Below, one piece after another: positions 17,242 through 26,825 of a DNA stretch of 64,000 bases. The DNA comes from Plasticicumulans lactativorans. Its GTDB lineage: Bacteria; Pseudomonadota; Gammaproteobacteria; Competibacterales; Competibacteraceae. Made by a program: the position numbers and the translations under genes. How positions within the stretch are numbered: the stretch's first letter is position 1; the number at the start of each line of letters is the position of its first letter. The notes under the pieces are model-generated. The model searched no databases. It was not told the DNA's origin and saw nothing but the letters and a program-made list of their open reading frames with translations. The stretch spans positions 62,001 to 126,000 of the forward strand of contig NZ_SLWY01000003.1 in assembly GCF_004341245.1 (NCBI RefSeq), written 5' to 3'.

Positions 17242-18384
17242 TCAGCGCCTGGTGCGGCGGCGCAGGCCGGCGAGGCCGAGGGTGAGCAGGGTCCAGCTCG
17301 CCGGCTCGGGTACCGATACGGCGCTCAGCTTGCCGAACAGGCCGTTCGCCTCGTCGTCGAGGCCGGCGGTGAAGAACAGCTCGTTGGGGCTGCCGGCGTT
17401 GCCGCCGTTGCCGAAGGCGAGGCCCCAGAGGCCGTCGATGGCGATCGGGGTGCCGGTGGCGTCGGCAATCTGGCCGAGGAAGGCGCCGGTGGCGGCGTCG
17501 AAGGCGTTGATCAGGCCGTCGCCGAAGTTGCCGACCAGCAGTGCGCCGGCGAACTCGCCGAAGCCCGCCGGGGCCAGCGCGAGGCCCCACGGCGCGTTCA
17601 GCGTGCCGCCGGTGGCGAGGCGGCGTATCAGGCTGCCGTCGGTGTCGAACACGTCGACGATGCCGAGGCCGGGGCCGGCGGTTTCGTCGTCGGCGCCGGG
17701 CTGGCGCAGCGCGTAGGTGACGTAGAGCTGGCCGCCGAGGTTCTGGATGTTGAACGGCACGTAGCCGGCCGGCAGGTTCGGGTCGAGGAAGCCGCCGCCG
17801 GGCGTGGTGGGGGTGAAGGCGGCGTCGAACACGTCGATCTTGCCGCCGGTGAAGTTGGCGGCGTAGAGCAGGTTGCCGCTGCCGGTGCTGCCGAGCGCGA
17901 GCCCCTTGTAGACCGCGCCGCTGGCGCTGTTGTCGATCTTGAGGGGGGCGACCGTGCCGGTGCCGGGGTTCCAGCCGGCGATCGTGCCGTCCTCGGTCGC
18001 GAACAGGAACCGCGCCGGCGTGTTGGGGGTGATCTGGAAGTCGGTGGTCGGGTTGAAGACCTGGCCGGTCGGGGTCGACGTCGTGCCGGGCGGGCTGCCC
18101 GGCGATGGCGGGATGGTCACCACCAGGCCCTGCTTGACGCCGCTGCCGTTGTACAGCGTGCTCAGGCCGGTGCCGTTGTCCGACACCCACCACGGGCTGG
18201 TGGGGCTGGCGGAGAGCCCCCACGGGTTGACGAGGTCGGGGTCGAGCTGGGCGGCGCGGCCGGGCACGTTGGAGACCAGGTCGGTTTCGACGTAGGCGGC
18301 CTGCGCGGCGAGCGCAGGGGCGGCGAGCAGGCCGGCGAGGGCGAGGCGGCGCAGCGTGGGGCCGGTCGGGAAGGGTGCGGTCAT
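17242..18384 (-). CDS. TIGR03118-type PEP-CTERM exported protein
   Basis: A 380-residue exported protein of the TIGR03118 family. Signal peptide about residues 10-30 (LALAGLLAAPALAAQAA). The body holds repeated strand units such as DLVNPWGLSASPTSPWWVSD, NFTGGKIDVFDAAF and LWGLAFGNGG, consistent with a beta-propeller (NHL/SMP-30-like). It ends with VPEPASWTLLTLGLAGLRRRTRR-like sorting sequence (PEP motif, hydrophobic stretch, Arg tail). Function of the family is unknown; it is often surface-associated. The start ATG 18384 follows GGAGGACCC. It is convergent with the uspA-like gene. Confidence 0.85.
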   Translation of the reverse strand: MTAPFPTGPTLRRLALAGLLAAPALAAQAAYVETDLVSNVPGRAAQLDPDLVNPWGLSASPTSPWWVSDNGTGLSTLYNGSGVKQGLVVTIPPSPGSPPGTTSTPTGQVFNPTTDFQITPNTPARFLFATEDGTIAGWNPGTGTVAPLKIDNSASGAVYKGLALGSTGSGNLLYAANFTGGKIDVFDAAFTPTTPGGGFLDPNLPAGYVPFNIQNLGGQLYVTYALRQPGADDETAGPGLGIVDVFDTDGSLIRRLATGGTLNAPWGLALAPAGFGEFAGALLVGNFGDGLINAFDAATGAFLGQIADATGTPIAIDGLWGLAFGNGGNAGSPNELFFTAGLDDEANGLFGKLSAVSVPEPASWTLLTLGLAGLRRRTRR

Positions 18385-18762
18385 CGGTGGGTCCTCCTGC
18401 CAGAGGCGGGCGCGGCCGATGCCGGGCGCTGGCGCCGCAGCCGGCCGCAGGTCCGGCCGCAACTGCGGCCGGTAAGGCGATGCCTGTGCCGGCCACGGGG
18501 GCGGCGCATCGCATGCCGGGACGTTCCGCGCCCGGGTCTGGCGAGCGGGCATCCCCGCCGGCCGTGGCCGACGGGGGCGCGCTGCGCCGCTGGGACTTAC
18601 ACCGCTGCGGCCGTCGCATTCCCGGGCGACGGTGGCGGCGGGGTTGGCCTGAACGCCTGCGCCGATCGGCGGCGGCGTTCTTCCCCCCGTGGGGGGCGGG
18701 CCGGGTGCGTGCGACGCGCCCTCCGGCCGGCGTGGCAGGGCGCCCGCGCGCCCCACGGGCTC
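18385..18762. other. Intergenic stretch upstream of the TIGR03118 gene
   Basis: This 378-base gap has no credible gene. It contains a stem-loop, CCGGCCGCA (18453-18461) and TGCGGCCGG (18464-18472), and G/C-rich low-complexity sequence. I searched it for a sigma-54-type -24/-12 element like the one upstream of the other PEP-CTERM gene at 44,886 and found none. Confidence 0.6.
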
Positions 18763-19701
18763 TCAGCCCCCGTCCGCCTCCAGCAGCGCGCGCACGTGGG
18801 CGGCGCTGCTCGCGGCGAGTGCGGTGAGGTCGTAGCCGCCTTCGAGCGCCGACACCAGGCGCCCGCCGGCGACCTCGTCGGCGATCTCGGTGAGCGCGCG
18901 GGTGATCCAGAAGTAGTCGCGTTCGGTCAGCGCGAGCTCGGCCAGCGGGTCGTCGCGGTGCGCGTCGAAGCCCGCCGAGACCAGCAGCAGCTGCGGCGCG
19001 AAGGCGCGCAGCGCCGGGGCGATCTCCTCGTGCCAGGCGGCGCGCAGGTCCTCGCCGTCGGCGCCCGGCGGCAGCGGCACGTTGAGGATGTTGTTGGCCA
19101 CGCCGCGCTCGCCGGCCGCGCCGGTGCCGGGGTACAGCGGCCACTGGTGGGTGGAGACGTACTGGCAGTCGGGGCGCTCGCTGAAGGCCGCCTGCGTGCC
19201 GTTGCCGTGGTGCACGTCGAAGTCGATCACCGCCACGCGCGTCACGCCGTGCACGGCCTGCGCGTGCAGCGCGCCGATGGCGATGTTGTTGAACAGGCAG
19301 AAGCCCATCGCGCGCTCGGGCTCGGCGTGGTGGCCCGGCGGGCGCACCGCGCAGAAGGCGTTGCGCGCTTCGCCGCGCATCACCGCGTCGACCGCCGCGC
19401 ACACCGCGCCGGCGGCGCGCAGCGCGGCCTCGAAGCTGCCGGGCGAGACCACGGTGTCGGCGTCGACGTAGCCGAGGCCCCAGTTGGGCATGCCGTGCAT
19501 GATGCGGTCGACGTAGCGCGCCGGGTGGACGCGCTCGATCTGCTCGAAGCTCGCCGCCGGGGCCTCGCGCCACACCAGCGCCTCGAAGCCTTCGCCGCCG
19601 AGCGCGTCGAGCACCGCCTGGATGCGCGCGGCGCGCTCCGGGTGGCCGCGGCCGGTGTCGTGCTCCGAGCAGTGGGGGTGCCAGTAGATGTGCGTCGTCA
19701 T
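18763..19701 (-). CDS. Histone deacetylase-family amidohydrolase
   Basis: A 312-residue class II HDAC/acetylpolyamine amidohydrolase-type zinc enzyme. Catalytic features seen: CAVRPPGHHAEPERAMGFC with the tandem His pair, VIDFDVHHGNGTQ with the zinc-binding Asp-x-His, and SAGFDAHRDDPLA with the second zinc Asp. Bacterial members act on acetylated polyamines or small amides, and some on protein acetyl-lysine; the substrate cannot be read here. Start ATG 19701 (MTTHIYWHPHCSEHDTG) agrees with the family N-terminus. It stands alone on the minus strand. Confidence 0.93.
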   Translation of the reverse strand: MTTHIYWHPHCSEHDTGRGHPERAARIQAVLDALGGEGFEALVWREAPAASFEQIERVHPARYVDRIMHGMPNWGLGYVDADTVVSPGSFEAALRAAGAVCAAVDAVMRGEARNAFCAVRPPGHHAEPERAMGFCLFNNIAIGALHAQAVHGVTRVAVIDFDVHHGNGTQAAFSERPDCQYVSTHQWPLYPGTGAAGERGVANNILNVPLPPGADGEDLRAAWHEEIAPALRAFAPQLLLVSAGFDAHRDDPLAELALTERDYFWITRALTEIADEVAGGRLVSALEGGYDLTALAASSAAHVRALLEADGG

Positions 19702-19831
19702 GGCCGGGCCCTGTGTGGGCGGGCCGACGCGGCGCAATGTGCGCGCATGGTTGCGTCCTCCTCGCGGCCGGGTCGTCGCCCGGCCGTCTTGCTTTAGCTT
19801 AGTGCGCGTTGCCCCGCTCGGGGGCGCGCGC

Positions 19832-21562
19832 TCAGGCGGGAGCCGCGGCGAGCGTCCAGCCGCCGTCGCCACCGAGCTGCAGTTGCCGGTCGTGGAAGGC
19901 CTTCAGCGTGCTGCGGTGGCCGACGCTGACGATGGCGGTATCGGGCAGGCGCTCGCGCAGCAGGCGGTATAGCCGCTGCTCCGAGGGCTCGTCGAGCGCC
20001 GAGCTGGCCTCGTCGAGGAACAGCCAGCGCGGCCGGCGCAGCAGGATGCGCGCGAAGGCGATGCGCTGCTGCTCGCCGCCGGACAGCGTCTGCGCCCAGT
20101 CGGCCTCGTCGTCGAGGCGCCCGGCGAAGCTCTCCAGGCCGGCGTCGGTGAGTGCGCGCGCGAGTTCGGCGTCGTCGACCGGGCGGTCGAGGCCGGGGTA
20201 GAGCAGCGCCTCGCGCAGCGGGCCGATGGTCAGGTAGGGCTTCTGCGGCACGAACAGCGCATCGGGCTCGGCGAGCGCGACCTCGCCGCGGGCGAACGGC
20301 CACAGCCCGGCGAGCGCGCGCAGCAGCGTGCTCTTGCCGCTGCCCGAGGGGCCGGTGATCAGCAGGCTGGTGCCGGGGCCGAGGTCGAGGTCGAGCCCGG
20401 CGAGCAGCGGACGGCGGTCGGGGCGGGTGACGTCGAGCGCGCCGATGCGCAGCGCGTCGGCCGCCGGCGGGCGCGCCACGGCATTCGCGGCGGCGAAGCG
20501 CGGCGAGGTCTGCTCCAGCGACTCGACGAAGCCGAGCAGGCGGTCGGTGACCGCGCGCCACGCGGCGATGCTCTTGTAGGCGTCCATGAAGAAGGTCAGC
20601 GCGTCCTGCACGCGGCCGAAGGCGCTCGCGGTCTGCATCAGGTCGCCGAGCTTGATGGCCTTGCCGAAGTACGCCGGTGCGGCGACGACCAGCGGGAACA
20701 CCGAGGCCACCTGGCCGTGCACGCTGCCGAACATGTCGACGCGCAGGCCGACGCGGATGATGCGGAAGTAGTTGTCGACGATGCGCCGGAAGTGGTGCAT
20801 GAAGCGGCGGTTCTCGGTCTGCTCGCCGCCGTACAGTGCGACGCTCTCGAGGTTCTCGCGCAGCCGCATCAGGTCGAAGCGGTAGTCGGCTTCGAGCTTC
20901 TCCTGCTGGAAGTTCAGGCGGATCAGCCGCCGCCCCAGCAGGTGGGTGATCCAGGTGCCGAACGCCGCGTAGCCGATCGCGCACCACATCAGGAAGCCGG
21001 GGATGTCGTACGCCTGCCCGCCGATGGTCAGCGGCACGTTGGCCGACAGGTTCCACAGGATCACGATGAAGCTCGCCAGCGTCGACACCGCGTTGATCAG
21101 CCCGAACACCAGGCTCATGGTCAGCTCGGTGAAGCTGCCGATGTCGCTCGAGATGCGCTGGTCGGGGTTGTCGGTGGTGTCACCGAGCAGCTTCATCCGG
21201 TAGAAGGTCTTGTCCTGCAGCCAGCGCGTCTGGTAGCGCTCGGTGAGCCAGGTGCGCCAGCGGATGCGCAGCCACTCGCGCAGGTAGAAGCGCACGCCCA
21301 CCACCACCATGTACACCGCGACGATCCAGCCGAAGACGACGAGCTGGGCGTAGAAGGCGTCGCGGTCGAGGTTCTGGATCGCGTCGTAGAAGTCGCGGTT
21401 CCAGTTGTTGAGCCACACCGTCACCGCCACGATCGACAGGTTGCCGGCGATCACCACGACGAGCAGCAGCCAGGCGCTGACTTTCTGCTCCGAGGTCCAG
21501 TAGCTGTAGGTCAGGCGCCAGACGCGGGCGGCGTAGGCGCGGTCGAAGAGCTTTTGTTCCAT
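19832..21562 (-). CDS. ABC transporter, fused permease/ATPase of the SbmA/BacA-YddA type
   Basis: A 576-residue fusion: an ABC_membrane_2 (SbmA/BacA-like) domain with about six membrane helices in residues 20-330, then an ATPase. The permease part has the EWLRIRWRTWLTERYQTRWL segment (about 94-113) typical of this group. The ATPase has Walker A GPSGSGKSTLLRAL, signature LSGGEQQRIAFARIL and Walker B RWLFLDEASSALD. Homologues (YddA, Rv1819c, ABCD family) import cobalamin, peptides or fatty acyl derivatives. Substrate here is unknown. It is likely to work as a homodimer in the inner membrane. Confidence 0.93.
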   Translation of the reverse strand: MEQKLFDRAYAARVWRLTYSYWTSEQKVSAWLLLVVVIAGNLSIVAVTVWLNNWNRDFYDAIQNLDRDAFYAQLVVFGWIVAVYMVVVGVRFYLREWLRIRWRTWLTERYQTRWLQDKTFYRMKLLGDTTDNPDQRISSDIGSFTELTMSLVFGLINAVSTLASFIVILWNLSANVPLTIGGQAYDIPGFLMWCAIGYAAFGTWITHLLGRRLIRLNFQQEKLEADYRFDLMRLRENLESVALYGGEQTENRRFMHHFRRIVDNYFRIIRVGLRVDMFGSVHGQVASVFPLVVAAPAYFGKAIKLGDLMQTASAFGRVQDALTFFMDAYKSIAAWRAVTDRLLGFVESLEQTSPRFAAANAVARPPAADALRIGALDVTRPDRRPLLAGLDLDLGPGTSLLITGPSGSGKSTLLRALAGLWPFARGEVALAEPDALFVPQKPYLTIGPLREALLYPGLDRPVDDAELARALTDAGLESFAGRLDDEADWAQTLSGGEQQRIAFARILLRRPRWLFLDEASSALDEPSEQRLYRLLRERLPDTAIVSVGHRSTLKAFHDRQLQLGGDGGWTLAAAPA

Positions 21563-21667
21563 GGGGGTTCCGGAAGGGAGGGAACGGGGCCGCCGCCGGC
21601 GCAGGCGTCGCCGGCACGGCGCGGACGCCCGCTTGGGCGGGTGCCGGCGCGGAAGGTTCCGCGGCCT

Positions 21668-23212
<1,545 letters not shown>

Positions 23213-23318
23213 GCGGGGTTTCCTCGGCTGAAGCAGCGTTCGCGGCAGTATATCGGCGCCCCGCGCGGGGCCGCCCCCTATAATCGCGCCGCCGACCGCC
23301 CCGGCCCCGGAGCCGCCG

Positions 23319-24515
23319 ATGCTGCGCATCCTGACCTTCTCGACGCTGTTCCCGAACGCCACCGCACCGCACTTCGGGGTGTTCGTCGAAAACCGCCTGC
23401 GCCAGCTCGTCGACAGCGGCGGGGTCGAGGCGCGGGTGGTGGCGCCGGTGCCCTGGGTGCCGCGCGGGCTGCCGCTGCCGGTGGGCTACGCGCGGCTCGC
23501 GCGGGTGCCGGCGGCCGAGACGCGCCACGGGCTCACCGTGCTGCACCCGCGCTACCCGCAGCTGCCGCGCATCGGCATGAGCCTGCACCCCTTCGGCCTC
23601 GCCGCCGCGGTGCTGCCGCTGCTGCGTCGGCTGATCCGCGAAGGCTTCGACTTCGACCTGCTCGACGCGCACTACTTCTACCCCGACGGGGTCGCCGCCT
23701 GGCTGCTCGCGCGCTGGCTCGGCAAGCCCTACGTGGTCACCGCGCGCGGCAGCGACCTCGTCACCATCGCCAGGTTCGCGCTGCCGGGGCGCTTGATCCG
23801 GTGCGCGGCACAGAGCGCCGACGGGCTGATCACCGTCTCGAAGTCGCTGCAGGACGAGCTGGTCGCGCTCGGCATCGGGCGCGAGCGCGTCACGGTGTTG
23901 CGTAATGGCGTCGATCTGGAGCAGTTTCATCCCGTCGACCGCGCGGCGGCGCGTGCGCGCCTGGGCGTCGACGGTGCGGTGATCGCCTCGGTCGGGCACC
24001 TGATTCCGCGCAAGGGCAACGCCTATGTGATCCGGGCGCTGCCGGCCTTGCCCGGCGTGACGCTGCTGCTGGCCGGCGACGGCCCGGAGCGCGCGATGCT
24101 CGCCGCACTCGCCGCTGAGCTCGGTGTCGAGGGGCGCGTACGCTTCCTCGGCGTGGTCGGCCACGAGCACCTCGCCGAGGTCTATGGCGCCGCCGATGCG
24201 CTGGTGCTCGCCACCGGCCACGAGGGCTGGCCCAACGTGCTGCTGGAGGCGATGGCCTGCGGCACGCCGGTGGTGGCGACGGCGGTGTCGGGATGTCCGG
24301 AGATCGTCGCCGCACCGCAGGCCGGGCGGCTGGTGCCGGACCGCGAGCCGGCGACGCTCGCCGCCGCGCTCGCCGCGCTGCTCGCGGCGCCGCCGTCGCG
24401 CGATGCCACCCGGCGCTACGCCGAGGGCTTCGGCTGGGCGCCGACCACGCGCGGCCAGCTCGAACTGTTCCACGCCATCCTGGCGCGGCGCCGGGCGGCG
24501 CCGGCCGCGGCGTGA
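23319..24515 (+). CDS. Glycosyltransferase, GT4 family
   Basis: A 398-residue GT-B enzyme. The N-terminal domain starts [22 protein letters not shown], typical of bacterial GT4 enzymes of exopolysaccharide or teichuronic acid synthesis. The C-terminal domain has [17 protein letters not shown] and the nucleotide-sugar site [21 protein letters not shown] with the E-x7-E pair. Sugar donor and acceptor cannot be read. A TATAAT hexamer at 23279-23284 lies 35 bases before the start, but without a good -35 box. No other polysaccharide genes are adjacent. Confidence 0.9.
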   Translation: MLRILTFSTLFPNATAPHFGVFVENRLRQLVDSGGVEARVVAPVPWVPRGLPLPVGYARLARVPAAETRHGLTVLHPRYPQLPRIGMSLHPFGLAAAVLPLLRRLIREGFDFDLLDAHYFYPDGVAAWLLARWLGKPYVVTARGSDLVTIARFALPGRLIRCAAQSADGLITVSKSLQDELVALGIGRERVTVLRNGVDLEQFHPVDRAAARARLGVDGAVIASVGHLIPRKGNAYVIRALPALPGVTLLLAGDGPERAMLAALAAELGVEGRVRFLGVVGHEHLAEVYGAADALVLATGHEGWPNVLLEAMACGTPVVATAVSGCPEIVAAPQAGRLVPDREPATLAAALAALLAAPPSRDATRRYAEGFGWAPTTRGQLELFHAILARRRAAPAAA

Positions 24516-24523
24516 GGCGGTCT

Positions 24524-25075
24524 TCAGCGCGATGCGCGCGGGAACGGCGCCATGCGTGTCAGCGTGGCGTCCTTCAGCACCAGGTGGTGGTACAGCGCCC
24601 CGGCGACGTGCGCGGCGACGACGACGTAGATCGCCGTGGCGCCGAATTCGTGCACGCCCTTGGCGATCGCGCCGAAGAGCTCGCTCTGCGGCAGCAGCAT
24701 CGGCAGCTCGACGCCGAACAACGCCACCGGGCGCCCGCGTGCCACGGTCGCCGCGTAGCCCGACAGCGGCATCAGCAGCATCAGCGCGTACAGCGCCAGG
24801 TGGGCGAGGTGCGCCGCGCGCGCCTGCAGCGCGGGCATCGGCAGCGGCGCCGGCGCGGGGTCGAGGGCGCGCCAGCCGAGGCGCACCAGCACCACCAGCA
24901 GCGTGGTCACGCCGAGCGAGCGGTGCAGCGCCATCAGCGCGTCGCGCCCGGGGCCCTTGGGCAGGCCCTCGCGCAGCTCGATGGTCACGTAGAGGGCGAT
25001 GAACAGCGCCACCACGGTCCAGTGGAACAGGCGCGCGACGGCGCCGTAGCGGTCGGGGGTGTTGCGCAGGGACAT
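24524..25075 (-). CDS. Cytochrome b561 (di-heme membrane electron carrier)
   Basis: A 183-residue cytochrome b561 of the YodB/CybB type, with four membrane helices. It starts RYGAVARLFHWTVVALFIALY, with the first heme His in LFHW, and has further His in ALHRSLGV, the VHEFGA helix and VVAAHVAGALYHH, giving the ligands for two b hemes. Such proteins oxidise ubiquinol and pass electrons to periplasmic acceptors, including superoxide. The start has an AGGAGAAAC ribosome-binding site. The gene is convergent with the glycosyltransferase gene and 62 bases downstream of the lysR gene on the same strand. Confidence 0.93.
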   Translation of the reverse strand: MSLRNTPDRYGAVARLFHWTVVALFIALYVTIELREGLPKGPGRDALMALHRSLGVTTLLVVLVRLGWRALDPAPAPLPMPALQARAAHLAHLALYALMLLMPLSGYAATVARGRPVALFGVELPMLLPQSELFGAIAKGVHEFGATAIYVVVAAHVAGALYHHLVLKDATLTRMAPFPRASR

Positions 25076-25137
25076 GTGGGTTTCTCCTGGCGAGGGTGGA
25101 TGCCGCCCGAGTCTGCCGCGCGAGTCTGAACCGGGGC

Positions 25138-26040
25138 TTAAGCGCCGGCCACCACGCGCAGCGGGGTGACGCCCTGCACGAAGCCTTCGCCGTCGAAGGC
25201 CGCGGCGATGTGCTCGGCGAGGGCGTCGAGCGCCGGCGAGCGTCGCTCGGTGGAGCGGTGCAGCGTGATCGCCGCCGACGGCAGCGGCGGGAAACCGTCC
25301 TCGGCGCTCAGCGCGCGCACCCCGGACGGCAGCATCGCGCGGCCGAGCACGGTGACGGCGAGCCCGGCGCTGACCGCCGCGAGCACCCCGGCGATGCTCG
25401 GGCTGGTGTAGGCGATGCGGTAGGCGCGCCCGGTGCGCGTCAGCGACGCGATCGCCCAGTCGCGGAACCAGCAGCCCTTCTGGAACAGGGCGAGCGGCAG
25501 CGGCTCGGCCTCGTGGGCGAGGTGGCGCTCGGAGGTCGCCCACACCGTCGGCTCGTGCCGCACCACCTCGCCGCTCTCGGCGCCGGGGGCACAGGTGATC
25601 AGGGCCAGGTCGATCGCCCCCTGCGGCAGCAGTTCACGCAGCGTCATGCTCGATTCGCACAGCACCTCGACCTGCACCCGCGGGTGGGTGCGGGCGAAGC
25701 GCGCGAGCACCTCGGGCAGGAAGCGCGCGACGTAGTCGTCGGGGGTGCCGATGCGCACCACGCCGACCATGTCCGGCCGCGTCAGGCTCGCCACCGCCTC
25801 GTCGTGCAGGCCGAGCAGGCGGCGGGCGTAGGCGAGCAGGGCCTCGCCGTCGGCGGTCAGGGTCACGCCGCGGCCGTCGCGCAGGAACAGCGGGCGGCCG
25901 ATGGCCTCCTCGAGCTTGCGTACCTGCATGCTCACCGCGGACTGCGTGCGGTGCACGTGCTTCGCCGCCTGGGTGAAACCGCCGCTGTCGGCGATCGCGG
26001 CGAAGGTGCGCAGGCAGTCGATGTCGAGGTTCGGCGTCAT
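25138..26040 (-). CDS. LysR-family transcriptional regulator
   Basis: A 300-residue LysR regulator: N-terminal winged helix-turn-helix (LRTFAAIADSGGFTQAAKHVHRTQSAVS, given in part; about residues 10-60) and a C-terminal periplasmic-binding-like effector domain (about 90-295). It is divergent from a DUF1127 gene, with a LysR-box-like inverted repeat just upstream of its start (26047-26071). This arrangement suggests that it controls itself and the DUF1127 gene. The effector is unknown. ATG 26040 is the start that keeps the conserved N-terminus. Confidence 0.93.
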   Translation of the reverse strand: MTPNLDIDCLRTFAAIADSGGFTQAAKHVHRTQSAVSMQVRKLEEAIGRPLFLRDGRGVTLTADGEALLAYARRLLGLHDEAVASLTRPDMVGVVRIGTPDDYVARFLPEVLARFARTHPRVQVEVLCESSMTLRELLPQGAIDLALITCAPGAESGEVVRHEPTVWATSERHLAHEAEPLPLALFQKGCWFRDWAIASLTRTGRAYRIAYTSPSIAGVLAAVSAGLAVTVLGRAMLPSGVRALSAEDGFPPLPSAAITLHRSTERRSPALDALAEHIAAAFDGEGFVQGVTPLRVVAGA

Positions 26041-26046
26041 CGTGGC

Positions 26047-26071
26047 GACCCATCTTGATTTGTGATGGGTC
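26047..26071. promoter_or_regulatory. Probable LysR operator
   Basis: An exact inverted repeat GACCCATC (26047-26054) - 9 bases - GATGGGTC (26064-26071) contains ATC-N9-GAT, a classic LysR-type recognition site. It lies 7 bases before the lysR start codon and next to an AT-rich TATAAA at 26073-26078. Use by the neighbouring LysR protein is inferred from position. Confidence 0.6.
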
Positions 26072-26151
26072 ATATAAAACCTATTCGTTGGACCGATCAA
26101 GTGCCCCGGGCGCAGGCTGTCCTCACCGCCCACCCACCCGAGGATCGCACC

Positions 26152-26394
26152 ATGAACGCCATCCACAGCCGCACGCTCGCCGACCTGTCCGCCCTGTGCC
26201 CGCCTGCCGCCCGGCGCCCCGGCCTGCTGCGCCGTGTCTTCGCCCGCATCGGCCAGACCCTGACCGTGTACCGCCAGCGCCGCGCGCTGCTGCGGCTCGA
26301 CGACGCCGCGCTGAAGGACATCGGCATCAGCCGTGCCGAGGCGCTGGAGGAGGGGCTGCAGCCGTTCTGGCGCGAGCCCCGGAGCTACCGCTGA
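26152..26394 (+). CDS. DUF1127 (YjiS-like) small protein
   Basis: An 80-residue protein. The C-terminal half holds the DUF1127 core, WR/YRQRRALLRLDDAALKDIGISRAEALEE (about residues 38-67, quoted in part as RRALLRLDDAALKDIGIS). Small Arg-rich DUF1127 proteins act in phosphate, RNA or stress metabolism in alphaproteobacteria and their mRNAs are common small-RNA partners. ATG 26152 follows CCCGAGGATC. It is divergent from the lysR gene and ends at a strong hairpin. Confidence 0.85.
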   Translation: MNAIHSRTLADLSALCPPAARRPGLLRRVFARIGQTLTVYRQRRALLRLDDAALKDIGISRAEALEEGLQPFWREPRSYR

Positions 26395-26405
26395 GGGCCC
26401 ACCGC

Positions 26406-26444
26406 GGCCCGCGCGCCGGACGTCCTCCGACCGGCGCGCGGGCC
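26406..26444. terminator. Bidirectional hairpin between convergent genes
   Basis: A perfect 14-base-pair stem, GGCCCGCGCGCCGG (26406-26419) and CCGGCGCGCGGGCC (26431-26444), with an 11-base loop. It lies between the DUF1127 stop and the convergent gene end at 26447. There is no U-tract on either side, so it may stop transcription poorly on its own and rather protect the 3' ends. Confidence 0.6.
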
Positions 26445-26446
26445 CC

Positions 26447-26752
26447 TCAGTCGCCGTCGCGCGTCAGGCGGTCGACCAGGAGCTTCTCGCAGCACTTGAA
26501 CACCACCCAGAACGCCAGCGCCAGCGCCGCCGAGCCGCACAGCTGCAGGAACTGCACGAAGGCGCCCTCGACCAGCGCCATCCAGCCGTAGTCGACGATC
26601 AGGCCGAGGTTGGCGCGGAACAGCGTCACCAGGTTGACCGAGGCGATGCCGAAGCCGAAGAACGCCACCCCCATCAGCACGAAGGTGAGCGCCGGGCGCG
26701 GGCGCAGCAAGGCGACCGCCCGGCGGCGCAGGCGTGACGACAGCGCAGGCAT
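26447..26752 (-). CDS. Small membrane protein of unknown function
   Basis: A 101-residue protein with two hydrophobic segments (about residues 22-45, ALTFVLMGVAFFGFGIASVN, and 66-88) and basic ends, so an inner-membrane protein with a short loop is expected. I do not recognise a family. It lies 73 bases downstream of putA on the same strand and may be co-transcribed. Codon use and G+C match the neighbours. Confidence 0.65.
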   Translation of the reverse strand: MPALSSRLRRRAVALLRPRPALTFVLMGVAFFGFGIASVNLVTLFRANLGLIVDYGWMALVEGAFVQFLQLCGSAALALAFWVVFKCCEKLLVDRLTRDGD

Positions 26753-26825
26753 GGCAGGCCCTCCGTAACGCAGGGCGGGGCGGACGCCGTCGCGCCCGCC
26801 CCGCGGGGGGTGTCCGCTGGCGTGC

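Noticed and set aside
23248-23284. Divergent promoters (TATAAT at 23279 and a minus-strand TATACT at 23253) between the HerA-like and glycosyltransferase genes
   Set aside because: Both -10 hexamers lack any recognisable -35 at 16-18 bases.
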